A stretch of 40,772 nt of DNA from positions 1-40,772 of the forward strand of contig JAIRSD010000137.1 of assembly GCA_031255615.1 (NCBI GenBank), written 5' to 3'. The notes below the pieces were generated by a model, which was not told the DNA's origin, ran no database searches, and saw only the letters and a program-made list of their open reading frames with translations. The stretch comes from Treponema sp. Lineage in GTDB: Bacteria; Spirochaetota; Spirochaetia; Treponematales; Breznakiellaceae. This document shows, in pieces, positions 1 to 6,699 of this stretch (the first letter of the stretch is position 1; the number at the start of each line of letters is the position of its first letter). A program made the position numbers and the translations under genes.

Positions 1-554
1 ATCCGCTCCCCGTAGGGTATCCGGGACGCGAGGCAGGCGAAGGCGGGTTTATCCCAGGTGGGCAGATCAAAACGCCGGGAAAGCTCCCGGATATCCGCCT
101 TGGTCATCCCCGCCTCCCGCAGGGGGCTCATAACGCCCAGTTCCTCCAGGGCCTTAAGGCCCGGCCGGTAATCCCCCAGGTCGTCCAGGTTGGAACCGTC
201 CAGGACCGTCCCTATGCCCCGCTCCTTCGCCGCCGCGATGATGCCCCGGAATTCCAGTTTTTTGCAGAAATAACAGCGCTCCCGGGGATTGGCCGCCACT
301 TCCTCGTCGATTTCCCCCTCCTCCACCAGGATATGCTCGATTCCCACCTGCCGGGCGATCCGGGCGGCGCAGTCCAGTTCGCTTTTGGGGAGCATGGGGG
401 AGACGATGGTTATCGCCGCCGCATGAGGCCCCAGGGCGGCGGCGGCGGCATGGCAGAGAAAGCTGCTGTCCACGCCGCCCGAAAAGGCGACCGCGGCGCT
501 CCCCCGGGCCGCGATAAGGGCCAAAAGACGGCGGTATTTTTCATCCAGATTCAT
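1..554 (-). CDS. larE: ATP-dependent sacrificial sulfur transferase LarE (3' end cut by window edge)
   Basis: The first 184 codons read as a PP-loop ATP pyrophosphatase of the LarE family. LarE donates sulfur from its own cysteine to the pyridinium dithiocarboxylate nickel-pincer cofactor of lactate racemase and related enzymes. The P-loop SGGVDSS lies near residues 25-31, followed by NPRERCYFCKK, LDGSNLDDLGDYRPG, SPLREAGMTKADIREL and ACLASRIPYGER, all typical of the family. Two cysteines sit as CxxC in RCYFCK and a third is in ACLASR. Some LarE proteins are reported to hold a [4Fe-4S] cluster on three cysteines instead of sacrificing one, so this may be that type (inference). The start is ATG at 554 with GGAG about 6-10 nt upstream. 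The C-terminus is beyond the left edge, so no lar operon partner can be seen. Confidence 0.88.
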   Translation of the reverse strand, partial: MNLDEKYRRLLALIAARGSAAVAFSGGVDSSFLCHAAAAALGPHAAAITIVSPMLPKSELDCAARIARQVGIEHILVEEGEIDEEVAANPRERCYFCKKLEFRGIIAAAKERGIGTVLDGSNLDDLGDYRPGLKALEELGVMSPLREAGMTKADIRELSRRFDLPTWDKPAFACLASRIPYGER

Positions 555-666
555 GGCGGTTCTCCGTTCAGCGCACAGGATAGGGGCCCTTCAACCTGTC
601 ATGGCAAGGGGCCGATTGGCTAGGGGAGTTCATCTCCGGCGGGAACGGCTTCATGCCGCTCCCTAT

Positions 667-695
667 TACATACTACGGCGGGAGAGGGCTGTCAA
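667..695 (-). promoter_or_regulatory. candidate promoter for larE
   Basis: On the minus strand a perfect TTGACA (695-690) is followed after 17 nt by TATGTA (672-667), which matches TATAAT only in its first three bases. It would give a leader of roughly 105 nt before larE. The -35 is strong and the -10 weak, so this is a candidate only. Confidence 0.35.
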
Positions 696-751
696 TGAGG
701 GGATCGGAGCGTCGGGCAAGGCCCCCTTCTTTGAAGACGACGAATATTGAA

Positions 752-985
752 TGTATGTGGGGCGCATCCCCGCCTCCGGCGGGGACCGGGCTAACCGCTT
801 AAATCCTTTTGCCCGGCGGACCGGGCAAAAGGAGACCGCTTCTATCCCTTGCGCGGCGCGCGAAAACGGCGTCCCTGCCGTTTTCGCGCCGGTGAACAGC
901 CGCCCTCCCGCCGCGAAACCCCGCGAAACCCGCGGCAGTCGCCGCGGTCCGCCCTCCGCCGGCCTCCCTGCCGGCGCGGCCGCCG
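752..985 (+). repeat. Family-1 modular palindromic repeat, copy A
   Basis: The tag GGGCGCAT (760-767) precedes hairpin 1 (CCCCGCC arm, about 768-784). A variant of tag 2 (CCGGGCTAACCGCT) follows. Hairpin 2 has a perfect 12-bp stem (CCTTTTGCCCGG, 805-816, with 821-832). The CTTCTATCCCTTGCGCGG tag ends near 856. Hairpin 3 has a 13-bp stem (858-870 with 877-889) and loop GTCCCT. The tail holds another hairpin, GCCGGC-CTCCCT-GCCGGC (958-975). No coding potential is convincing here. Copy A faces copy B head to head. Confidence 0.8.
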
Positions 986-1235
986 CCTCCCCCCGCCGCG
1001 CCGGCGCGGAGGCCGGCGGCAGAAAAGCCGGCCGCAGCCAGGCCGGGACTTGCCGCGCGGAACGCGCCAAGTCCAAAGGCGAAGATCCGCATGGATGCGG
1101 ATCTTCGCCCGCGCAAGGGATAGGAGCGGCCAACAAAAACCCGCAGGGTTTTTGTTAGAGCGGATAGCCCGGTTTTTGGCGCGGAGCGCCAAAAATGCGC
1201 CCAAAAGGGACTCGGCATAGGGCATGTTCTAAACC
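986..1235 (-). repeat. Family-1 modular palindromic repeat, copy B
   Basis: Read on the minus strand from 1235, a head with GGTTTAGAACATGCC leads to TTTTGGGCGCAT, then hairpin 1 (TTTTTGGCGC arm), CCGGGCTATCCGCTC, hairpin 2 (AACAAAAACCC arm), the TCCTATCCCTTGCGCGG tag and hairpin 3 (CGAAGATCCGCAT arm, 12-13 bp). The tail includes the shared stretch GGACTTGGCGCGTTCCGCGC, also present in copy F. An 11-nt complement (970-980 with 995-1005) joins copies A and B at their centre. The rpsF promoter lies just downstream. Confidence 0.8.
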
Positions 1236-1262
1236 GGGGCTTCCGGCGGCCCAACCGCGCCA

Positions 1263-1292
1263 TTGACCTGGGAGGGCTTTTTGGGTTAGGAT
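1263..1292 (+). promoter_or_regulatory. candidate promoter of the rpsF-dnaB operon
   Basis: TTGACC (1263-1268) is followed after 18 nt by TAGGAT (1287-1292), a sigma70-like pair. Transcription would start near 1299, giving a leader of about 78 nt that can fold (GC-rich inverted segments between 1307 and 1350). Ribosomal S6:S18 leaders are known in other bacteria, but I cannot confirm that motif here. Confidence 0.45.
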
Positions 1293-1376
1293 ACAGCACC
1301 TCTTTGCCCGGGCCGAAAGCCCCGGGCCAAGGCGCTCCGCCGTAGGGCGGGGAAAACTTGTCCGCAAGGAGGGTCC

Positions 1377-1658
1377 ATGCGCCGTTATGAATTGACGGTA
1401 ATCTTCCCCTTGGAAGAGGACCAGCACAAGGCGGGCCGGGAGCTTTTACTAAGCGACCTTGCCGCCAATGGGGTCGAGATCGAGAAAACCGACGAAATGG
1501 GGGATCGGGATCTGGCCTATGAGATTAAAAAAAGGAAACGGGGCAGGTATGTCCTCTTTACCATCAAGGCCGATCCGGCCAGGATCACCGTCTTCGACCG
1601 GGTATTTAAACTTAACGTCAACATCCTGAAATACCTTTTTGTTAGAATGGAGGAGTAG
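1377..1658 (+). CDS. rpsF: 30S ribosomal protein S6 (bS6)
   Basis: Small-subunit protein of the 16S central domain, which binds together with S18. The 93-residue product has the S6 landmarks: MRRYELTVIFPLEED at the N-terminus, a central DLAYEIKKRKRGRYVLFTI strand and LNVNILKYLFVR near the end. Its length is normal for a short S6. The start ATG follows AAGGAGGG with 4-5 nt spacing, a strong ribosome-binding site. It is the first gene of rpsF-ssb-rpsR-DUF2232-rplI-dnaB, an order combining translation and replication genes that is common in bacteria. Confidence 0.96.
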   Translation: MRRYELTVIFPLEEDQHKAGRELLLSDLAANGVEIEKTDEMGDRDLAYEIKKRKRGRYVLFTIKADPARITVFDRVFKLNVNILKYLFVRMEE

Positions 1659-1726
1659 GTCATGGCGGTCCTGGATTCCCGCGGCCCCGCGGCCGTATGC
1701 GCCAATCGAATAGGAATTGAAGTCCC

Positions 1727-2221
1727 ATGGCGGATATAAACCATGTAGTCCTGGTCGGAAGGCTTACCCGGGACGCGGAACTCCGCTACACCTCCGGCGG
1801 TCAGGCGGTCTGTAAATTCTCCGTGGCCGTGAACCGCCGCCGGAAAAACGGCGATCAATGGGAGGACGAGGCGAATTTCTTCGACATCGTCCTTTGGGGA
1901 AGGCAGGGAGAATCCTTAAACCAATACCTGGTAAAGGGTAAAATGGTAGGCGTTGAAGGGGAGCTCCGGCAGGATCGCTGGCAGCAGGACGGCCAGAACC
2001 GTTCCCGGGTGGAGATCGTGGCGAACAATCTCCAGCTTCTGGGAGGCGGCGGGGCTTCGGGAAGCTGGCAGGCCGGGAATTCGGGCGCCGCCGGAAATTC
2101 CGGCGCCTGGTCCGGCGGAGGGAATTCCGCCGCCCCCTACAGCCCGGCTCCCGGCGAGCGGGAAGCCCCCCCGGCCCGGAGCGCCGGGGACGACGGCTTT
2201 GCCGACGATATTCCCTTTTAG
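1727..2221 (+). CDS. ssb: single-stranded DNA-binding protein
   Basis: Binds single-stranded DNA in replication, repair and recombination. The N-terminal OB fold (about residues 1-110) shows NHVVLVGRLTRDAELRYT, VAVNRR and the DIVLWGRQGE strand. A glycine/serine/asparagine-rich linker follows (about 113-145). The acidic tip ends DDGFADDIPF, the standard DDIPF partner-docking motif. Its 164 residues are typical. It sits 68 nt after rpsF within the same operon. An AGGA about 12 nt before the ATG is a modest ribosome-binding site. Confidence 0.96.
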   Translation: MADINHVVLVGRLTRDAELRYTSGGQAVCKFSVAVNRRRKNGDQWEDEANFFDIVLWGRQGESLNQYLVKGKMVGVEGELRQDRWQQDGQNRSRVEIVANNLQLLGGGGASGSWQAGNSGAAGNSGAWSGGGNSAAPYSPAPGEREAPPARSAGDDGFADDIPF

Positions 2222-2279
2222 GGTATCGAATCCCCTATGAAGAAAACGGGACACGGGAAAGGTCCCAGAGGAGTAATGT

Positions 2280-2597
2280 ATGTCTGATGAAAAATATCCT
2301 GAAGATCGCCCCCCCCGGCAGGAACGGGGAGCGGAAACCCAGATGGACGGCCGGGACGGGGAAGACCGGGGCCGGGGAAAGGGAAAGGTTTACTTTAAAA
2401 AGAAGGTCTGCAAATTCTGCGTCCAGAAACTCAAAATCGATTACAAGGACGCGGATGTGCTGCGGCGTTTCATCACCGAGCGGGGGAAGATCCTCCCCCG
2501 GCGGATCACCGGCACCTGCGCCAAACACCAGCGGGTCCTGGCCCTCGCCATCAAGCAGGCCCGGTCCATCGCTCTGCTCCCCTTCGTCGCCGAATAA
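2280..2597 (+). CDS. rpsR: 30S ribosomal protein S18 (bS18)
   Basis: Partner of S6 in the 30S platform. The conserved core begins near residue 38 with [12 protein letters not shown] and continues through [33 protein letters not shown] to [12 protein letters not shown], an almost canonical S18. The first ~35 residues are a charged, low-complexity extension (PPRQERGAE..., [13 protein letters not shown]) longer than in many bacteria. The ATG at 2280 has GAGGAG 6 nt upstream. The stop TAA is followed immediately by the TTG start of the next gene. Confidence 0.96.
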   Translation: MSDEKYPEDRPPRQERGAETQMDGRDGEDRGRGKGKVYFKKKVCKFCVQKLKIDYKDADVLRRFITERGKILPRRITGTCAKHQRVLALAIKQARSIALLPFVAE

Positions 2598-3680
2598 TTG
2601 AGTCCCGGCGGCCTTGATTCCCGGGGCGTTCAATCCGGTTCCGGGGAGAGTTTCCCCGGCGGCGGCTTCAGAAATCCGGGAAACTGGATTCCCGGCCTTG
2701 CGAGCGCCCTGGTTTGTCTGGTTTTCCTTCGAAGCGGTTTTCTGGGATTTTTTTTCCTGGTCCCCCTGGGTTTTGCGGCTTCCTTTTTCGGCGGAAAGAC
2801 GGTCTGGAGGGCTGTTTTTCTGGCCGTCCTTCTGAACGGCTGTTTCATCCTGGGGGCGGCCCGGTACCTGGGCCGGTCTTTCACGGAATTTCTGCCCGAT
2901 CTGGGGTATTTCCTCCTTATGACCGCGGCTTTCGCCTGGCTGATGGCGCCTCCCGCGGCGGGGCCCCGGTTTTTTCGCATCCGAACGGTCTATCGGCTTG
3001 TTTTGGGGGCCCTGGCGGGAGCTTTGGCGGGGATTGTCTTTATCACCGGCGATTCGGCGGGTTTGGGGAGGCTGATTTACGCCCAGGCGGAGTATATTTC
3101 TTCCCTGGTCGCGGAATCCGCCGGGGGAGACGCGGTCCGCCAATCCCTATTGGAGCAGGAGCTGAGCCCCCAGCGGATCATGTCGATCTTCACCGCGGTT
3201 CTCTGGAGGGGGGGCGCCCTGGCTTCCTCCATGGCGGTGCTTTTTATCAGCCGCCAGCTTTCCCTGGGCGTCGCGGCCCTGGTTGGGGGAAGATTCGGGG
3301 GCCGGGAACGGCGGGCGGGGAATTCCGCGGGTTCCCTGCGGGATTTTCACGTCCCCCATTTTCTTATTTGGGCCTTTTCAGGATCCCTGGCGGGGATTCT
3401 GCTTTTCAGGATCACCGGGCTTTCCCCGCTGGAGACGGTTGTTTGGAATCTCTTTACCCTTTGCGTCCTTATGTTCTTGGCCCAGGGTGTGGGGATTGTG
3501 CAGTTCGTTTTGGGCCGCCGGGAATTGCCCGTCCTCCCGCGGCTTTTGTTGAACATCGGGATCATCCTGGCGATCTTGAGTCCGGGAATCAATATGGCGG
3601 CCCTGAGCCTTCTGGCGCTTCTGGGTATCCTTGAATACTGGGTTCCCCTGCGGCGCGTCTCCGGGGGGCCCGCGTCATAG
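2598..3680 (+). CDS. DUF2232 (YybS-like) polytopic membrane protein
   Basis: A 360-residue integral membrane protein with about eight hydrophobic segments, including GLASALVCLVFLRSGFLGFF, AVFLAVLLNGCFILGAA, LVLGALAGALAGIVF and a C-terminal pair around IGIILAILSPGINMAALSLLALLG. Position between rpsR and rplI is where the DUF2232/YybS family sits in many bacteria, and I assign it on context plus topology. The biochemical role is unknown. There is no ATG. TTG directly after the rpsR stop is the only start codon that keeps the first membrane segment, and no ribosome-binding site is visible, so translation is probably coupled to rpsR. The first ~30 residues are Gly/Ser/Pro-rich. Confidence 0.75.
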   Translation: MSPGGLDSRGVQSGSGESFPGGGFRNPGNWIPGLASALVCLVFLRSGFLGFFFLVPLGFAASFFGGKTVWRAVFLAVLLNGCFILGAARYLGRSFTEFLPDLGYFLLMTAAFAWLMAPPAAGPRFFRIRTVYRLVLGALAGALAGIVFITGDSAGLGRLIYAQAEYISSLVAESAGGDAVRQSLLEQELSPQRIMSIFTAVLWRGGALASSMAVLFISRQLSLGVAALVGGRFGGRERRAGNSAGSLRDFHVPHFLIWAFSGSLAGILLFRITGLSPLETVVWNLFTLCVLMFLAQGVGIVQFVLGRRELPVLPRLLLNIGIILAILSPGINMAALSLLALLGILEYWVPLRRVSGGPAS

Positions 3681-3835
3681 GGACGAAGGCCGCCGCTTAA
3701 AAACAACAGGCCGCCGCCTACTCCGGCGGCGCGGCAGGGAAGCCCCGGCGCTTTCCCCAACATCCGGCGGGTTTGGGGAATCTTGCCTGGATTTTCTGTC
3801 TTCGAGGATCCGGTGGATCCTTACAAGCCTGAAAC

Positions 3836-3860
3836 GGCCGCCGCCCGGCGGCCTGATTTT
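3836..3860 (+). terminator. GC hairpin with T-rich end before rplI (attenuator-like)
   Basis: In the 226-nt gap before rplI, GGCCGCC (3836-3842) pairs with GGCGGCC (3847-3853) and is followed by TGATTTT. A second T-run lies at 3885-3890. It could partly terminate transcription ahead of rplI-dnaB, or act as a leader structure. The T tract is short, so this is tentative. Confidence 0.35.
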
Positions 3861-3906
3861 CACATACGTCAAAAGACCGGGGGTTTTTTGATTCAAGGAG
3901 CTTGGT

Positions 3907-4653
3907 ATGAAGGTTATTTTGAACAAGGATCTCTCTCCCCTGGGGGAAGAAGGGGATGTTAAGGATGTGGCCAGGGGTTACGCCCGGAATTACCTGTTTC
4001 CCCGTTCTATCGCGCTGCCCTATAACGAGCAGACGATACGGCTTTTCGAATCCCGAAGGGAAGAAATAGAAGGGCGGAAGGCGGAAAAGCGCGAAGCCGC
4101 CAGGGGCCTTAAGGAACGGCTTGAGGCATTGGAGCTTTCGCTTTCCATGCCCGCCGGCGCCAACGGCAGGCTTTTCGGTTCCGTGACCAGCCAAACGGTG
4201 ATGGACGAACTCGCCCGCCAGGGTTTTCAGATTGAACGCAAACGGATTGAACTGCCGGGAACCACCTTTAAGAGCGTAGGCAGGTATAAGGTTACGATAC
4301 ACCTCTACGAAAGCGCCGCCGCGGAGGTTACGGTCGTCGTTCAGGCTTTGGTGGAAAAGGCCCCGGAAACCCCCGCGTCCAAGGGCCGCCGCCGCCGGGA
4401 GGAAGGCCCCGCCGTCGAAAGCGCCGCCCCGGAAGCGGCGGTTTCGGCGGAATCAGCGGCTTCCCCGGAGGCCGCCGCTCCCGAATCCGGGACGGATTCT
4501 TCGGTTTCCGGGGAAGCCCCGGTTTCAGCGGAAGCCGAGGCTTCCCCGGAGGAGGCCGCTCCCGAATCCGCTTCCCCGGAAGCCGCCGCCGATTCCTCCC
4601 CGGCGGAGTCCGGCGGGGAAGGCGGGGCCCCCGCGGATAGTTCCCAGGCTTAA
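3907..4653 (+). CDS. rplI: 50S ribosomal protein L9 (bL9) with ~98-residue acidic Ala/Pro/Ser tail
   Basis: Residues 1-150 are a normal L9. MKVILNKDLSPLGEEGDVKDV binds 23S rRNA and GYARNYLFPRSIA is the family signature. A charged linking helix (about 41-76) leads to the C-terminal domain with GRLFGSVTSQ and GRYKVTIHLY. L9 normally ends near residue 148. Here a further ~98 residues follow, beginning EKAPETPASKGRRRREEG and then built from imperfect units of Ala, Glu, Pro and Ser (SAAPEAAVSAE, SPEAAAPESG). The tail is probably disordered and acidic and its function is unknown. AAGGAG lies 6 nt before the ATG. dnaB begins 2 nt after the stop. Confidence 0.95.
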   Translation: MKVILNKDLSPLGEEGDVKDVARGYARNYLFPRSIALPYNEQTIRLFESRREEIEGRKAEKREAARGLKERLEALELSLSMPAGANGRLFGSVTSQTVMDELARQGFQIERKRIELPGTTFKSVGRYKVTIHLYESAAAEVTVVVQALVEKAPETPASKGRRRREEGPAVESAAPEAAVSAESAASPEAAAPESGTDSSVSGEAPVSAEAEASPEEAAPESASPEAAADSSPAESGGEGGAPADSSQA

Positions 4654-4655
4654 CC

Positions 4656-5987
4656 ATGGCTGCCGGCGCGATACCCCCCCATGACGACGAGGCGGAACGG
4701 GCCGCCCTGGGGGCCATGCTCATGGACGCCGACGCCATCGCCGTTTCCAGAGAGTATCTTGAGCCCGGGGATTTTTATTCCCGGGCCAACAATCTTGTTT
4801 TCGAGGCGGTGCTGGGACTTTTCGACAAGGGAGTTGCCGCGGATATCCTGACGGTTACCGGGGAACTCCGGCAGAACGGCCGGCTGGAGCAGGCGGGAGG
4901 GGTTTCCTATGTGTCCTCCCTTACCTCCGTGGTCCCCTCCAGCGCCAATGTCGGTTACTATGCCCAGACCGTTCAGTCCTACTCCCTGCGCCGGGCCCTG
5001 CTTCGGGTGGCGGGGGAGATTAACGCCAAGGTCTTCGACGAAACCCTGGAATCCCGGATTATCCTGGAAGAAATTCAACAGCGAATTTTTGATCTAAGCG
5101 ACAACCGCTCGGCCGTCCGGTATCAGAACATCGGCAAGATCCTTCCCGAAGCGATCAGGATCATCGAAAATTTCGCGGCCTCCAACAAGGAGTATACCGG
5201 AATTCCTTCGGGCCTTGACGATCTTGACAAATTGACCTCCGGTTTTCACCCCTCCGAGTTTATTATCATCGGCGCCCGGCCCTCCATCGGGAAAACCGCC
5301 CTGGCCTTGACCATGGCGGCCCATATTTCCATCCATAACAAAGTGCCCGCCGCCTTTTTCACCCTGGAAATGTCCGCCATCGCCCTGACCCAGCGGCTTC
5401 TTTCCATGGAGGCGCGGATCAACGCCGCTTCCCTGCGGTCGGGTTATCTGAAGTCCCGGGACTTCAAGGACATGGTGGACGCGGCGGAAAAAATATACGA
5501 GGCCCCCCTCTATATCGTCGATACTCCCAACATGAAACTCATGGATCTCCGCGCCCAGGCCCGGAGAATCCGCGCCCAGGAGAAGGTGGAAATCATATTC
5601 ATCGACTATCTTGGGCTTATCAGCTCCGAAAATTACGGCGTCCCCCGGTTTGAGCAAATGTCGGAAATTTCCCGTTCCCTTAAAAGCCTCGCCAGGGAAT
5701 TGGACATACCTATTGTGGTGCTCTGCCAGTTGAACCGGGAGGCGGAGAAGGAACGGCCCAACCTGTCCTCGATTCGGGATTCAGGGTCGATTGAGCAGGA
5801 TGCGGACGTGGTGATGTTCCTCCACCGGGAAAGGGAATCCAGCAAGAAGGCGGATCAGGCGCGGGACTCCAATGACAGCCAGACCAGCCTCATCCTGTCC
5901 AAGCAGCGGAACGGGCCGGTAGGGACCATTGATCTTGTATTTTTGCCCCAATATGCGAAATTTGAATTGAAAACCAGGGACGCATAG
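4656..5987 (+). CDS. dnaB: replicative DNA helicase DnaB
   Basis: The hexameric ATP-driven helicase that unwinds DNA at the replication fork. The N-terminal primase-interacting domain (about 1-100) carries DDEAERAALGAMLMD. The RecA-like motor follows with Walker A GARPSIGKT (206-214), FFTLEMS, Walker B IIFIDYLG (about 313-320), VVLCQLNREAE and SGSIEQDADVVMFLHR near the C-terminus. Its 443 residues are normal and there is no intein. The ATG sits 2 nt after the rplI stop with only a weak AGG upstream, suggesting coupled translation. It is the last gene of the operon. A family-1 repeat (copy C) begins 66 nt after the stop. Confidence 0.96.
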   Translation: MAAGAIPPHDDEAERAALGAMLMDADAIAVSREYLEPGDFYSRANNLVFEAVLGLFDKGVAADILTVTGELRQNGRLEQAGGVSYVSSLTSVVPSSANVGYYAQTVQSYSLRRALLRVAGEINAKVFDETLESRIILEEIQQRIFDLSDNRSAVRYQNIGKILPEAIRIIENFAASNKEYTGIPSGLDDLDKLTSGFHPSEFIIIGARPSIGKTALALTMAAHISIHNKVPAAFFTLEMSAIALTQRLLSMEARINAASLRSGYLKSRDFKDMVDAAEKIYEAPLYIVDTPNMKLMDLRAQARRIRAQEKVEIIFIDYLGLISSENYGVPRFEQMSEISRSLKSLARELDIPIVVLCQLNREAEKERPNLSSIRDSGSIEQDADVVMFLHRERESSKKADQARDSNDSQTSLILSKQRNGPVGTIDLVFLPQYAKFELKTRDA

Positions 5988-6052
5988 ATTCCCCCGGCCT
6001 TCGCGCCGCCGCCTACAGGGTCTTCGGGCCGGGGAGGATTGCGGCGATTCTC

Positions 6053-6213
6053 GGTTTAGAAGACGCCGCATGACGGATCTCTTTTGGGCGCATTTTTTTG
6101 CGGCGGGCCGCAAAAAAACCGGGCTATCCGCTCTAACAAAAACCCTGCGGGTTTTTGTTCCGCTTCTATCCCTTGCGCGGGCGAAAGCCGTCGGCTTAGC
6201 CGACGGCTTTCGC
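6053..6213 (+). repeat. Family-1 modular palindromic repeat, copy C
   Basis: The head GGTTTAGAAGACGCCGCATG (6053-6072) leads to GGGCGCAT (6086-6093) and hairpin 1 (TTTTTTTGCGGC arm). CCGGGCTATCCGCTC lies at 6119-6133. Hairpin 2 has an 11-bp stem, AACAAAAACCC (6135-6145) with 6149-6159. The CTTCTATCCCTTGCGCGG tag ends at 6180. Hairpin 3 has a perfect 15-bp stem (6181-6195 with 6199-6213). Hairpin 2 reads A-run, GC core, T-run on both strands and could act as a weak bidirectional terminator behind dnaB. Confidence 0.82.
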
Positions 6214-6268
6214 CTTTCGCTGTGCCCCGCTGGTTGCGCCTTTTCGTGGGGGTTTGTGCGGTCGAGGG

Positions 6269-6277
6269 TGCTATACA
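6269..6277 (+). promoter_or_regulatory. extended -10 promoter candidate for the ComFB gene
   Basis: TGCTATACA is an extended -10 element (TG-n-TATACA), lying about 125 nt before the gene start at 6401. I see no good -35. The resulting leader would contain the 13-bp tandem repeat at 6292-6337. Confidence 0.4.
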
Positions 6278-6291
6278 TGCCGCGGCGTATG

Positions 6292-6337
6292 CCGATGGTT
6301 ATTACCGATGGTTATTACCGACGGTTACTACCGATGG
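6292..6337 (+). repeat. 13-bp tandem repeat, 3.5 units, in the ComFB leader
   Basis: The unit CCGATGGTTATTA occurs at 6292-6304 and 6305-6317, then with two changes at 6318-6330, then as a partial unit CCGATGG at 6331-6337. It lies between a candidate extended -10 and the start codon. It could be a set of protein-binding sites or a slippage-prone tract. No function is established. Confidence 0.85.
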
Positions 6338-6400
6338 ATCCCAATATGAGACGGACCGGGGCTGAACCGGGAGCCGCCGGGAAGATTGAGGAGGATGTTG

Positions 6401-6697
6401 ATGGCGTTAACGGAGAAGTACAATTTCGATCTCCTAAAAAACGAAGCGGAAAAACTGGTGTTTGCCGAACTGGAACGGCAGTTGGAATCCTATGAAGGAG
6501 ACCTGTGTACTTGCAACGATTGCGTGGTGGATATGGCCGCCATCGCGTTAAACGCGGTAAAACCCCTGTACCATTTTTCCATCCTGGGGAACCTTTACAG
6601 CTCCCAGGCCATGGACGATGAGGAGTACGGCAAGACGCTGAAGGACGCGGTAACGGCGGCCATAGAAAAGGTGCGGCGGAACCCCAGCCACGATTAG
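6401..6697 (+). CDS. ComFB-family protein (putative cyclic-dinucleotide receptor)
   Basis: A 98-residue acidic protein of the late-competence ComFB family. The family marks are the cysteine-rich LCTCNDCVVDMAAIALNAVKPLY in the middle, amphipathic helices before it, and a helical end. ComFB in Bacillus is encoded in the comF operon. ComFB-domain proteins in other bacteria have been reported to bind cyclic di-nucleotides such as c-di-GMP, so a signalling role is plausible (family knowledge, not visible here). The ATG at 6401 is chosen because GAGGAGG lies about 6 nt upstream. An in-frame ATG at 6395 and a TTG at 6386 overlap that site. It is a single-gene unit, convergent with the minus-strand gene ending at 6700. 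Confidence 0.82.
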   Translation: MALTEKYNFDLLKNEAEKLVFAELERQLESYEGDLCTCNDCVVDMAAIALNAVKPLYHFSILGNLYSSQAMDDEEYGKTLKDAVTAAIEKVRRNPSHD

Positions 6698-6699
6698 GG

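Noticed and set aside
751..1158. Long open frames through the repeat pair (and similar ones at 6070-6495, 18565-18990, 38379-39061)
   Set aside because: They cross hairpin modules, differ between copies, have no ribosome-binding sites and encode low-complexity Arg/Ala/Pro strings. They are GC-driven chance frames.
6135..6159. Hairpin 2 as a firm intrinsic terminator for dnaB
   Set aside because: The GC core is only three base pairs and the T-run lies within the stem, so it is mentioned under repeat copy C but not called as a terminator.
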